DNA of 40,059 nt from assembly GCA_002706365.1 (NCBI GenBank), contig PALM01000035.1, positions 1-40,059 on the forward strand, read 5' to 3'. The stretch comes from Flavobacteriales bacterium (GTDB lineage: Bacteria; Bacteroidota; Bacteroidia; Flavobacteriales_E; Vicingaceae). The notes below the pieces were generated by a model that saw nothing but the letters and a program-made list of their open reading frames with translations, did not search any database and was not told where the DNA came from. Below, one piece after another: positions 26,115-33,388 of the stretch (positions are counted from its first letter, which is position 1; each line of letters starts with the position of its first letter). The position numbers were made by a program, and so were the translations under genes.

Positions 26115-26657
26115 CCCGAAACCGCAACAGAGAAAATTAAAAAACCGAATGAAATTGAGCGAATGGACAAAAATCTTAGCCAAATAAAAACGGAAATTTA
26201 TGACAAATGTTCATTTGAGATTTTGGACTTTAAAACTGAATCTGAAGGCAAAGAATATAATGCTTGTCAATATAAACTGAACGGACTGAATATCTTATGT
26301 AGAAACGCCAAGATAACACCAAAAAAAGTCGGACAGTTTGTTACATGTTGGAAACGTAATAAAAGTGGAATTACGGAGCCATATAGCGAAAACGACCAAA
26401 TTGACTTTTATGTGATAATCGCAAGGACTGAAAATAAATTTGGACAGTTTGTTTTTCCAAAATCCACGTTGATAAAAAAAGGAATTATGTCAACGGAAAA
26501 GAAAAATGGAAAAAGAGGATTCCGAGTTTATCCGAAATGGGATGTTGCGAAAAACAAACAAGCTAAACGTACTCAAAAATGGCAGTTAGATTATTTTTAT
26601 GAAATAGACGATTCGACTGATTTACAAAGAGTGAATGAATTGTATAATAGCAAATAA
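26112..26657 (+). CDS. MepB-family protein
   Basis: A 181-residue protein from the ATG at 26112, which lies 2 bp inside the unit border. A TTG at 26058 lies in the junction and is rejected; ATG 26163 is an alternative. The MepB domain is clear: CQYKLNGLNILCRNAKITPKKVGQFVTCWKR, EPYSENDQIDFYVI and GKRGFRVYPKWD (each visible in the middle and C-terminal parts). MepB is encoded with the MepRA efflux system in Staphylococcus, but its activity is unknown. It is the single gene of its cassette-like unit (26109–26672). Confidence 0.85.
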   Translation: MPETATEKIKKPNEIERMDKNLSQIKTEIYDKCSFEILDFKTESEGKEYNACQYKLNGLNILCRNAKITPKKVGQFVTCWKRNKSGITEPYSENDQIDFYVIIARTENKFGQFVFPKSTLIKKGIMSTEKKNGKRGFRVYPKWDVAKNKQAKRTQKWQLDYFYEIDDSTDLQRVNELYNSK

Positions 26658-26664
26658 AACACTA

Positions 26665-26859
26665 CATACAACACTGTATATAGCAAATAGGGCGTTCGGT
26701 AGTTCTCGAAAATTCAGTGCTATTTACAAACACCGCCAAATCGTTGATTTGGCTTTTAAAATGAATAATATAAAAACAAAATACAACGTTTTGGCTCAGT
26801 GCAAATCTGAAAGTTTATCGCTTTCTGCGGCCCTACTTGCCATATACTAATCGTTGGCC
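26665..26859. repeat. 200-bp attC-like junction a4 (same family as 32031–32250)
   Basis: The left edge is CATACAAC (26665–26672), then CTGTATATAGCAAATAGGGC. The right arm reads GGCCCTACTTGCCATATAC and ends CGTTGGCC (26852–26859). Internally it has further partly complementary blocks (CACCGCCAAATCGTTGATTT and TTGGCTCAGTGC). The whole site is strongly similar along its length to the junction at 32031–32250, and its right half to 25–99, although the genes next to each differ. No gene is present. Confidence 0.72.
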
Positions 26860-26917
26860 AAAATGTAATTATAGCCTCCCTCGCACAATTTGATTAAATT
26901 TGATAAAAGCTTCTGCC

Positions 26918-27142
26918 ATGGATATTCAGAGCATAAAATCAGAACTCGTAAAAGGTATTCTTCAAACAAACAGCAAAGAGCTGTTGAACAAACTCTACTC
27001 AACATTTAAGGCTGAAAGCACAGAAGTTGATTTTTGGAATGAACTTACCGATGCTCAAAAAGCTGAAGTTGAACTTGGGCTGAAACAAATCAAAAATGGA
27101 GAATACATCGAGTTTGACGACTTTCTGAAAAAGGTTTCATGA
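26918..27142 (+). CDS. antitoxin of a RelBE/ParDE-type module
   Basis: A 74-residue acidic protein from ATG 26918; an upstream TTG at 26900 is less likely. It has helical N-terminal and acidic C-terminal parts with WNELTDAQKAEVELGLKQ and GEYIEFDDFLKKV, typical of the small addiction-module antitoxins found with ParE/RelE toxins in Bacteroidota. Its stop overlaps the toxin start (ATGA, 27139–27142). The toxin is truncated, so this may be an orphaned antitoxin. It lies in the small unit 26853–27264. Confidence 0.8.
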   Translation: MDIQSIKSELVKGILQTNSKELLNKLYSTFKAESTEVDFWNELTDAQKAEVELGLKQIKNGEYIEFDDFLKKVS

Positions 27143-27273
27143 AGATTAGGTTTTCCTCTCTCGCTGCTTTCAAGTTAGAATTACTCCTTGAATACCTTGA
27201 AGAAAAATGGTCAGCAAGAATCAAAAACAAATTTCTTGACAAACTAAAAAGCAATTTGGCTAACACTGGCTAA
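27139..27273 (+). pseudogene. ParE/RelE-type toxin truncated at the cassette border
   Basis: Only 44 codons remain: MKIRFSSLAAFKLELLLEYL and then EEKWSARIKNKFLDKLKSNL, the N-terminal helical hairpin of a ParE/RelE toxin, normally about 95–100 residues. The catalytic beta-sheet half is missing. The homology stops exactly where the junction begins (TTTGGCTAAC, 27255–27264), and the stop TAA (27271–27273) comes from the repeat that follows. The toxin was probably cut when the junction formed, so it should be inactive. Confidence 0.8.
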
Positions 27274-27449
27274 ATGCCATGGGCTCTTTAGCAAATCAGA
27301 AATCTGAAATATAAGATCTGAAATTCTGTTCGTCTTCGATCTCCGTCCTCAATCCTCAATAACTATCTTTAGTATCCAAAACAAAACATCACACGGCCTA
27401 TCCCGATGTCTCAGGACTTCGCGGCTTTTAGCCTGGACCGTTGTCTACA
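27255..27449. repeat. attC-like junction a5 with dispersed repeat
   Basis: The left edge TTTGGCTAAC then TGGCTAAATGCC is complementary to the right arm GCGGCTTTTAGCCTGGACC, which ends CGTTGTCTACA (GTT at 27440). The interior holds CAAATCAGAAATCTGAAA and a TATCTTTAG segment (27364–27372) that may act as a weak −7 box. The last 54 bp (27389–27442) match 31339–31392 at 49 positions. The left part also matches 33232–33278. No intact gene lies in 27274–27466. Confidence 0.68.
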
Positions 27450-27466
27450 ATTAACTAAAATAACAC

Positions 27467-28129
27467 ATGAGATTTTTTAAACTAAATAGAAAACTGAATC
27501 TAAAATACATTTTTGGAGAAATTCTATTACTGTTTATTGGTATTAATCTTGCCATTTGGTTTAACAATTGGAATGCTTCAAAGAAAATAAATGAAGAAAA
27601 AAAAGTCGCACTAAGTAAAATCGCGGAAGAAATAAAAAATAATAAAATAGAAGTCGATTCTGTTTTAATTAATAGTCATCGAATTTTAAATGCGTATCAA
27701 GATTTCAAGAATGTATATGATGGGAATACTTCAGCAATTAATGCAAATCCAACACAACTGAAATTTCTCAATAATAAATATCCAGATTACTTTATAGTAA
27801 AAGACTCAACAGCTATGGAAAATGGAATTTTTCACTATAGAGGAGTGACTCGTATAAATTTGGAAATTCCAACATTGACTGAAATAGCCTGGAAAACGAC
27901 CACTACTTTAAACGTGACAAGTGAATTCAACTACGAATGTCTGTACGAGCTCGAAAGCTTGTATAATTTACAACGAAGAGTCCAAATTGAAATAGACAAG
28001 TCTGCTGATGCTATGCAACAAGGAAAGCTAGATGAATTAATGATTATACTTGAATTTATAAATCAACTTGGCAGTCAATTACAAAGTGATTATGAGTCTG
28101 TAAAAGAGAACATTTTAAACTGTAGCTAA
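27467..28129 (+). CDS. DUF6090-like membrane-anchored protein
   Basis: A 220-residue protein with one N-terminal membrane helix in the typical Bacteroidota context YIFGEILLLFIGINLAIWFNNWN, close to the GEI–IGI–NNWN motif of DUF6090 proteins. A long mainly helical domain follows (coiled-coil tendency at residues 38–65 and 165–215). Function is unknown. The stop TAA lies inside the unit's end motif TGTAGCTAAC. It is the single gene of unit 27440–28130, a common type of cassette cargo in these genomes. Confidence 0.75.
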   Translation: MRFFKLNRKLNLKYIFGEILLLFIGINLAIWFNNWNASKKINEEKKVALSKIAEEIKNNKIEVDSVLINSHRILNAYQDFKNVYDGNTSAINANPTQLKFLNNKYPDYFIVKDSTAMENGIFHYRGVTRINLEIPTLTEIAWKTTTTLNVTSEFNYECLYELESLYNLQRRVQIEIDKSADAMQQGKLDELMIILEFINQLGSQLQSDYESVKENILNCS

Positions 28130-28304
28130 CAATGGCTATAAGTAATTGCTTGTTCTCGCCTACCCTTCGACAGCACTTCGGCAGGCTCAGTGTGGCAGCT
28201 CAGGGCGGCGCTTTTGAAAATCCTCGCAGATTTTCAGTTTGGTGTGTACTTGCTAAGTTAAGTGCTAACCCACGCAACTACTTACAGCCAAACCGTTGTG
28301 CTTA
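28121..28304. repeat. attC-like junction a6
   Basis: The left arm TGTAGCTAAC then AATGGCTATAAGTAATTGC pairs with the right arm GCAACTACTTACAGCC, which ends AACCGTTGTGCTTA (GTT at 28295). Nested inside are TGAAAATC and GATTTTCA around a 6-nt loop, and a CCTTCGACAGCACTTCGG-like segment. The site carries no gene. It separates the DUF6090-like unit from the rsgA unit. Confidence 0.7.
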
Positions 28305-28320
28305 ATAAAAGTAACCAATA

Positions 28321-29379
28321 GTGACACTTGAAGACTTAGGATATAGAAAAGAACTGGAAAAATTCCGGAAGGAACAACAACTTGATTCTTTCGGTATTGG
28401 CAGAGTGATTAAAGTGCATAAAGATCGTTACATAGTAAGAACCGCTTCTGCCGAACTGGAATGCGAGCTTATCGGGCACTTAAGGTATACAATAGATGAC
28501 AAAAGCGAACTGCCCGCTGTTGGCGATTGGGTTGCTATTGCAGAATATGATGTGGAAAAGGCGCTAATTCATGCCGTTCTACCCAGGACTTCTAAATTGG
28601 AAAGGAAGGCTATAGGCAAGGAAGGTCAATCTCAGATAATTGCCACAAACATCGACACAGGTCTGATCATTCAATCGATTAATCGAGACTTCAGTATCAA
28701 CCGGCTGGAACGGTACATTACAATTTGCAATAACTCGGCAATTGAACCTGTTGTCGTCCTGAGCAAGATTGACTTAGTCGAAGAACAGGAACTTGAAGCA
28801 TTGCTAACTCAGCTTAAAGAGAGAATCAAAAATACTCCTGTGTATGCGATAAGTAATCTGAGTCAAGAAGGTATAGATGATTTAAAGTCGGTTCTGCAGA
28901 AAGGAAAAACCTACTGTTTACTCGGGTCATCAGGTGTTGGAAAATCTACATTGATCAATATTCTTAGTGGAGAACAGATGATGGTGACAGGGGAAATCAG
29001 CAAAAGTATAGACCGAGGTAAACACGTCACGACTCATCGAGAATTGATTGTGCTTGAATATGGGATACTGATTGACAATCCCGGAATGAGAGAAATCGGA
29101 ATAACCGATTCTCAGAAAGGAATGGAAATGACCTTTGACGAGATTTCTTCGCTTTCAAAAGAGTGTAAATACTCAGATTGCACACATACGAATGAAGATG
29201 AGTGTGCAGTATTGGAAGCCATGGAAAATGGTCAGTTAAGCTATGAAACGTATGAGAATTACCTCAGGATGGAAAAGGAAAGAATGCATTATGAATCAAG
29301 TGCTCTTGAAAGGAAAAAAAAGGGTAGAGATCTGGGCAAGTTGATTAAGAACATGAAGAAGGATCACAATAAATACTAA
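28321..29379 (+). CDS. rsgA: ribosome small-subunit-dependent GTPase RsgA
   Basis: A 352-residue RsgA/YjeQ GTPase, starting at GTG. Order: an N-terminal OB-fold (about 25–85), then a circularly permuted GTPase with G4 SKID (about 148) before G1 GSSGVGKST (about 202) and G3 DNPG. A C-terminal zinc knuckle follows (Cys-x-x-x-x-Cys-x-His near residue 281–288, with a later Cys). RsgA helps late 30S maturation. The gene lies alone in a cassette-like unit (28295–29386) with perfect 10-bp complementary ends, and its stop TAA is part of the end motif. It is probably an extra copy. Confidence 0.95.
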   Translation: MTLEDLGYRKELEKFRKEQQLDSFGIGRVIKVHKDRYIVRTASAELECELIGHLRYTIDDKSELPAVGDWVAIAEYDVEKALIHAVLPRTSKLERKAIGKEGQSQIIATNIDTGLIIQSINRDFSINRLERYITICNNSAIEPVVVLSKIDLVEEQELEALLTQLKERIKNTPVYAISNLSQEGIDDLKSVLQKGKTYCLLGSSGVGKSTLINILSGEQMMVTGEISKSIDRGKHVTTHRELIVLEYGILIDNPGMREIGITDSQKGMEMTFDEISSLSKECKYSDCTHTNEDECAVLEAMENGQLSYETYENYLRMEKERMHYESSALERKKKGRDLGKLIKNMKKDHNKY

Positions 29380-29440
29380 GCACAACAAGACCTAGTTGCA
29401 ATTCCCTTCGGGAAAATGCACTTAGCCAAACCGTTGTCAC
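29377..29440. repeat. compact attC-like junction a7 (64 bp)
   Basis: The left edge TAAGCACAAC (29377–29386) is followed by AAGACCTAGTTGCAATTCCC. The right arm reads GGGAAAATGCACTTAGCC and ends AAACCGTTGTCAC (GTT at 29433). The arms pair imperfectly around CTTCG. This is the size of a classical attC site and the cleanest example here. Confidence 0.75.
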
Positions 29441-29454
29441 TATAAGTTAAAAAA

Positions 29455-30546
29455 ATGAGAATAACTATCATTATAATTATTCTGACAATTCAACTAGGTT
29501 GTAAAAACCGTAATGAGAAGAATATTAAGTCTGAAAATTCTGCCATCACTGAATTAGCGAAATGCAACTGCAATAATGAAGCAATTACTAAATATCACAT
29601 TCTAACTAATAAAGCTGAAATTGCAATTTGTGATGGTGATTTCGATAGAGCATCCAAAAATTACTCATTGGCATTTAGAGAAATCAAAAAACCTTTTGGC
29701 CCTGATGTTTATAATGCCGCACTTTCAAATCAACTCTCTAATAATTTAGATGCAAGAAATCTAAATCTTCAACTACTCATAAATAATTCTGATGATCTAA
29801 GTTTGCTAAAGTCCATTTTTGTCAACACATATATAGATGAAAACCTTTGGAATTCTTTTATAGAGAATAGAACGACTGAATATGACTCAGGATTAAGAAA
29901 TGAATTCAAATCAATTTGGGAAAGAGATCAATTGTTCAGACCACTGTACGATACTTATGATGACACTATTCAAGCAAATCGAATAATAAATATGAATAGG
30001 ATACTTTCAATAATTGATTCTCTTGGCTTCCCTTCTCAGATAGAGCTCGGTTATAGAAAATCCTTAAGAGGGCAAAATCATGATGTGGTCTTAGTGCATA
30101 CATCTCAAAGAAGAAGCAGAGATAAAAACATAATTGATCTTGAACCAATTCTTTGCAAGGCAGTAAATGAGGGTCGATTTGATCCTGAACAAGCAATCTC
30201 TTACCTCCATTTCCAAAATGATAAGGATAAAGGAGATTTTGAAGTTTACTCAACTTGGCAATATAAACATCACTTGTTGCCAGATTCTCTAAATAACAAA
30301 ATATGGCTTGTGAATTTGAATAAGGAAAAATATGAGCGTGCTAATGAAATAAGAAAAAAATGGAATGCTGATCAATTAGATGACATTGCAACAAAATCTG
30401 ATTTTATTTCAAGAAGCAACATACCGTTCATATTTACATCAGTTATGACCTTCATTGAAAATATGCCAACAGATCTTACTCTGGAAGAGGCTTTGGAACA
30501 ATATAAAATGATTACTTCAGATAAAAAACCATTTAAAGAAAAGTAA
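29455..30546 (+). CDS. lipoprotein of unknown function
   Basis: A 363-residue lipoprotein (signal peptide, lipobox IQLGC at about residue 16). It has a helical N-terminal region that may form tetratricopeptide-like pairs (NKAEIAICDGDFDRASKNYS) and a later segment ILCKAVNEGRFDPEQAISYL typical of an uncharacterised Bacteroidota family, often of low copy and strain-specific. No catalytic motif is recognised. It is the only gene of unit 29433–30564. Confidence 0.75.
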   Translation: MRITIIIIILTIQLGCKNRNEKNIKSENSAITELAKCNCNNEAITKYHILTNKAEIAICDGDFDRASKNYSLAFREIKKPFGPDVYNAALSNQLSNNLDARNLNLQLLINNSDDLSLLKSIFVNTYIDENLWNSFIENRTTEYDSGLRNEFKSIWERDQLFRPLYDTYDDTIQANRIINMNRILSIIDSLGFPSQIELGYRKSLRGQNHDVVLVHTSQRRSRDKNIIDLEPILCKAVNEGRFDPEQAISYLHFQNDKDKGDFEVYSTWQYKHHLLPDSLNNKIWLVNLNKEKYERANEIRKKWNADQLDDIATKSDFISRSNIPFIFTSVMTFIENMPTDLTLEEALEQYKMITSDKKPFKEK

Positions 30547-30555
30547 AAAAATACG

Positions 30556-30620
30556 GTGACTAACAAGTGATATAAGGGCATACCTCGTACAGCCTTAGAT
30601 CACCAAATCCGTTAGCTAAC
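30556..30620. repeat. compact attC-like junction a8 (65 bp)
   Basis: The left edge GTGACTAAC (30556–30564) is followed by AAGTGATATAAGGGCATAC. The right arm GTACAGCCTTAGATCACC ends AAATCCGTTAGCTAAC (GTT at 30611). The arms pair imperfectly. Its right edge GTTAGCTAA is the exact reverse complement of the end TTAGCTAAC (31089–31097) of the next unit. Confidence 0.75.
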
Positions 30621-30634
30621 ATTCTAAAGGTTAA

Positions 30635-31096
30635 ATGAAAAGATACTTTGGAGTATTTTTAATTCTTGCTGCTCTCTACGGCCTATCAATTTCTTTACTT
30701 AAGGGCGTTCCCGACAAAGATGATTTTATTGAAATAAATGGAGAGTTAAATCACTTCTTCCTATCCTCAATAAATAGAAGTGATGAATTAGTAAACTTTA
30801 AGTTGAAAGGATTAAAAGCCACTTTTCAAGATTATTCAACAAATAAAGACACTGCAGCAGCAGTTCTTAAAAAAGGAGCTCAAATCTCAGTTCACATTCT
30901 TAAAAAGGACTCTTCTTTACTGTATCAAAATAAAGGTTTAAAAAGCTACTCATTGAAAAGCAACAAAAGAGAAATCCTCACGCTTGAAGGTAAATTGAAT
31001 AGAGAGATCCTTATTCATTACATCTTCATTCCGCTAACTTCTTTAGTAACTATTATTGGGGGAATTTTACTTATAAGAAAAAGTAACATTAGCTAA
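30635..31096 (+). CDS. two-helix membrane protein of unknown function
   Basis: A 153-residue protein with an N-terminal helix (YFGVFLILAALYGLSISLL) and a C-terminal helix (HYIFIPLTSLVTIIGGILLI). Between them lies an extracytoplasmic domain of about 90 residues rich in beta-strand segments with alternating polar and hydrophobic positions. No family is recognised. The stop TAA is contained in the unit end motif TTAGCTAAC. It is the sole gene of unit 30611–31097, which has perfect 9-bp complementary termini. Confidence 0.75.
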   Translation: MKRYFGVFLILAALYGLSISLLKGVPDKDDFIEINGELNHFFLSSINRSDELVNFKLKGLKATFQDYSTNKDTAAAVLKKGAQISVHILKKDSSLLYQNKGLKSYSLKSNKREILTLEGKLNREILIHYIFIPLTSLVTIIGGILLIRKSNIS

Positions 31097-31398
31097 CACC
31101 GGCCAATATGAGTTTGAGTGTGAGTTTTCCTTCTACGCTGAAACTTAAACCTACGCTAAAGCTTCGGTTTACATTGTCGAAGGACAAGTGAGCAATAGGA
31201 ATTCCAAATCAGAAATCGGAGATCAGACATCTGATATTTTGAATTTGGTTTCATAATAATCCCCATATTCCTTGATCCTTGATCTTTACTCCTTACTCCA
31301 ATCTTAAAAAAACTATCTTTAGTTGCTAAACTAGAATATCACGCGGTTTATCCCGATGTCTCTGGACTTCGCGGTTTTTAGCCTGGACCGTTGCCAGC
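31089..31398. repeat. 310-bp junction a9 with dispersed repeat (same family as a5)
   Basis: The left edge is TTAGCTAACACCGGCC. The right arm GCGGTTTTTAGCCTGGACC ends CGTTGCCAGC (GTT at 31390). The interior contains CTTCGGTTTACATTGTCGAAG, a low-complexity CCTT(G/A)ATCCTTGATC/ACTCCTTACTCC tract and CTATCTTTAG (31313–31322). The last 54 bp equal 27389–27442 with five differences. No gene lies in 31097–31413. Confidence 0.65.
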
Positions 31399-31413
31399 AA
31401 TTAGAATAATAGA

Positions 31414-32025
31414 ATGTACATTCCAAAGCCCAACATATTAACTGATAAAAATGAAGCCCTAGATTTCATTAAAAAATTCAGTTTCGGGACAATTATAACT
31501 TCAAAAGATAATAGCCCTACCGCAACTCACTTGCCCTTTCTTGTAAATTTAGAAAATGAAAAAATCATACTGACATCGCATTTTGCAAAAGCGAACAGAC
31601 AATGGAAAGATATCGAAGAAAATAAAGTTCTAACGATTTTCAGTGAACCACACGCATATATTTCTCCGACTAATTATCAAAAAGACCTAAATGTTCCTAC
31701 ATGGAATTACATCGCAATACACACCTATGGAAAAGGGAGGTTGATTACAGATTCAAATAAAGTAATTGAAGTACTTGAAAGAACCATCATCAATTACGAG
31801 GAATCTTATAAAATTCAATGGGATTCTCTACCGAATGATTATAAAGAAAAAATGTCAAATGGAATTGTTGCATTCGAAATAGAAGTAGATGATTTGCAAG
31901 CCAAAAAGAAATTGAGTCAAAACAAAACAGAAATAGAACAGAAAAATATTATCAATTCCCTTTCTCAAAGTCACAACACTAATGAAAATCTAATTGCTGA
32001 TTATATGAAAAAAGAATTAAAATAA
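31414..32025 (+). CDS. PaiB-family FMN-binding negative transcriptional regulator
   Basis: A 203-residue split-barrel flavin-binding protein. It begins MYIPKPNI and shows FGTIITSKDNSPTATHLPFL, LTSHFAKANRQWKD and NVPTWNYIAIHTYGKGRLI, the signatures of the PaiB family. In Bacillus, PaiB affects sporulation and degradative enzyme genes; biochemically the fold binds FMN or haem. The role here is unknown. It is alone in unit 31390–32036. Confidence 0.92.
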   Translation: MYIPKPNILTDKNEALDFIKKFSFGTIITSKDNSPTATHLPFLVNLENEKIILTSHFAKANRQWKDIEENKVLTIFSEPHAYISPTNYQKDLNVPTWNYIAIHTYGKGRLITDSNKVIEVLERTIINYEESYKIQWDSLPNDYKEKMSNGIVAFEIEVDDLQAKKKLSQNKTEIEQKNIINSLSQSHNTNENLIADYMKKELK

Positions 32026-32030
32026 AAGAC

Positions 32031-32250
32031 GGTAACACTGTATATAGCAAATTGGGCGTGCGGTAGTTTAAGAAAGTTCAGTGCTATTTACCAACACCGC
32101 CAAATTGTTAGATTACCACCAGGTAAATATTTAAAAATTTGGCTTTTAAAATGAAAAAGATAAAATCAAAATACAACGCTTTGTCTCAGTGCAACTTAAA
32201 AAGCATATCGCTTTCTACTACCCTAATTGCTATATACAAAACGTTATGTC
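32031..32250. repeat. 220-bp attC-like junction a10 (second copy of the a4 family)
   Basis: The left edge GGTAACACTGTATATAGC and right arm CCCTAATTGCTATATAC, ending AAAACGTTATGTC (GTT at 32243), are complementary. The site is colinear with a4 (26665–26859): TATATAGCAAATxGGGCG, the CAGTGCTATTTAC block, CACCGCCAAAT, TTGGCTTTTAAAATGAA and TATCGCTTTCT occur in both in the same order. No gene lies in 32026–32263. Confidence 0.72.
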
Positions 32251-32263
32251 TAATAAGAACTAA

Positions 32264-33220
32264 ATGAAATTAACCTTCACCCTTTTAATAATTCTAATTG
32301 GACATATAAGCTTTGCTCAAGGTACTATTGAAGCAGAAATTGATACTGCATACAATTATCAGTTCAAATCAATTAAGAAAAATAACAACAAAAAGATCTT
32401 AGTTGATAAAGGACACAACACTATATACTCCAACGAATCAGGTGTAATTACAGCCAGAGAAATGTTTCGAATCATTGAAGAAGACGGTTATGAACTGAAC
32501 TTCACTGATGAAAAGCTAAGCGCTGAAAATTTAAACCCAGATAAAACGGATCTATTGGTGCTTCACGGAATGCCAAACAACAAAATAAAACTGAAAACTG
32601 ACTCACTTTCTGAAACTTTGTTTGTGAGTCCTCTAGCTAATGAGGAAGTCGAAACAATTGGAAAGTTCGTTTTCAATGGTGGGGGTCTACTTCTTTTCTT
32701 AAGCCACTTTCCGAATGGAAGTGGTGCTCTTCCATTATTGGAAGCATTCAATGTGAAGTTTAGAGATGGTTATGCTAACCAGCATCAATTTCACACCAGT
32801 AAAGGAGGTAAATGTGGCCACTTCTTAATGAATTCGAACAATCAAATGGTAAATTTTAAGCACGACATATTTCAAAGTACCATTGATACATCCACAATTC
32901 CCGAAAACATAAGATTCTACTGTGGTGCTGCAGTATTTAGAAATCCTAATGATGTAATCCTTGGCTTTCCAAATAACACAATCAATTACACTCCCACGGA
33001 AGAAAACATTGATGCAGAAGAAATGTCGAGCTCCTATGCAGGTATGATAGGCTTTAGATATGGTTCAGGGAGAGTTATTATTTGTACTGATCAAGGAATT
33101 TTCCGGAGTCTAGATTTATTCATTGAAGGTGAAAAAATTCCAGTAACTATTCACGATCCCGGTTCAGAGAATGCTGGATTGTTATTGAATACCTTGAGAT
33201 GGCTCACTAAAATTCAATAA
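32264..33220 (+). CDS. secreted protein with a GATase/DUF4350-like fold
   Basis: A 318-residue exported protein with signal peptide ending ISFAQ. The core has KKILVDKGHNTIYS, TAREMFRIIEEDGYEL, LLVLHGMPNN, IGKFVFNGGGLLLFLSHFPN and YGSGRVIICTDQGIF. These resemble the class-I glutamine-amidotransferase-like domains in DUF4350/ThuA-type proteins that lack the catalytic Cys. A binding role outside the cell is possible. It is the last gene of the array. The stop at 33218 is 1 bp before TTACAAC. Confidence 0.72.
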   Translation: MKLTFTLLIILIGHISFAQGTIEAEIDTAYNYQFKSIKKNNNKKILVDKGHNTIYSNESGVITAREMFRIIEEDGYELNFTDEKLSAENLNPDKTDLLVLHGMPNNKIKLKTDSLSETLFVSPLANEEVETIGKFVFNGGGLLLFLSHFPNGSGALPLLEAFNVKFRDGYANQHQFHTSKGGKCGHFLMNSNNQMVNFKHDIFQSTIDTSTIPENIRFYCGAAVFRNPNDVILGFPNNTINYTPTEENIDAEEMSSSYAGMIGFRYGSGRVIICTDQGIFRSLDLFIEGEKIPVTIHDPGSENAGLLLNTLRWLTKIQ

Positions 33221-33372
33221 TTACAACAGAGCACATTGGCTAAATGCCAAGGTCTCATTAGCAAATCAGAAATCTGAAATCAGAGTTCGGAAATTTGATT
33301 TGGTTTCAGAAGAACCTCCTTACTCCACACTCCAAGCTCCTTGCTCCAAAAAAAGCTATCTTTATCCTATAC
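33221..33372. repeat. degenerate right end of the cassette array (a11)
   Basis: TTACAAC (33221–33227) is followed by CACATTGGCTAAATGCCA, CAAATCAGAAATCTGAAA, a pyrimidine tract with repeats of CTCC, and GCTATCTTTA (33355–33364). This matches the left and middle parts of a5 (27265–27373) but lacks the right arm with CCGTTG. It appears to be a half-junction marking where the array ends against ordinary chromosome. The TATCTTTA may serve the hydrolase genes as a −7 box. Confidence 0.6.
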
Positions 33373-33388
33373 CCTCTTAATTCCTTAT

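Noticed and set aside
27281-27375. Repeats of the CAAATCAGAAATCTGAAA and CTCCTTACTCC type as a CRISPR array
   Set aside because: They lack regular spacing and unique spacers and occur dispersed inside junction sites, with no cas genes.
29377-29440. Junction sites as classical attC sites of a known integron class
   Set aside because: Arms and boxes only partly fit RYYYAAC/GTTRRRY, several sites are far longer than attC, and no IntI gene is in the window. I therefore call them attC-like only.
30635-31096. Possible immunity or defence protein role for the 153-aa membrane protein and its neighbours
   Set aside because: No nuclease, toxin or defence signature is visible in it or in the adjacent units; position alone is not enough.
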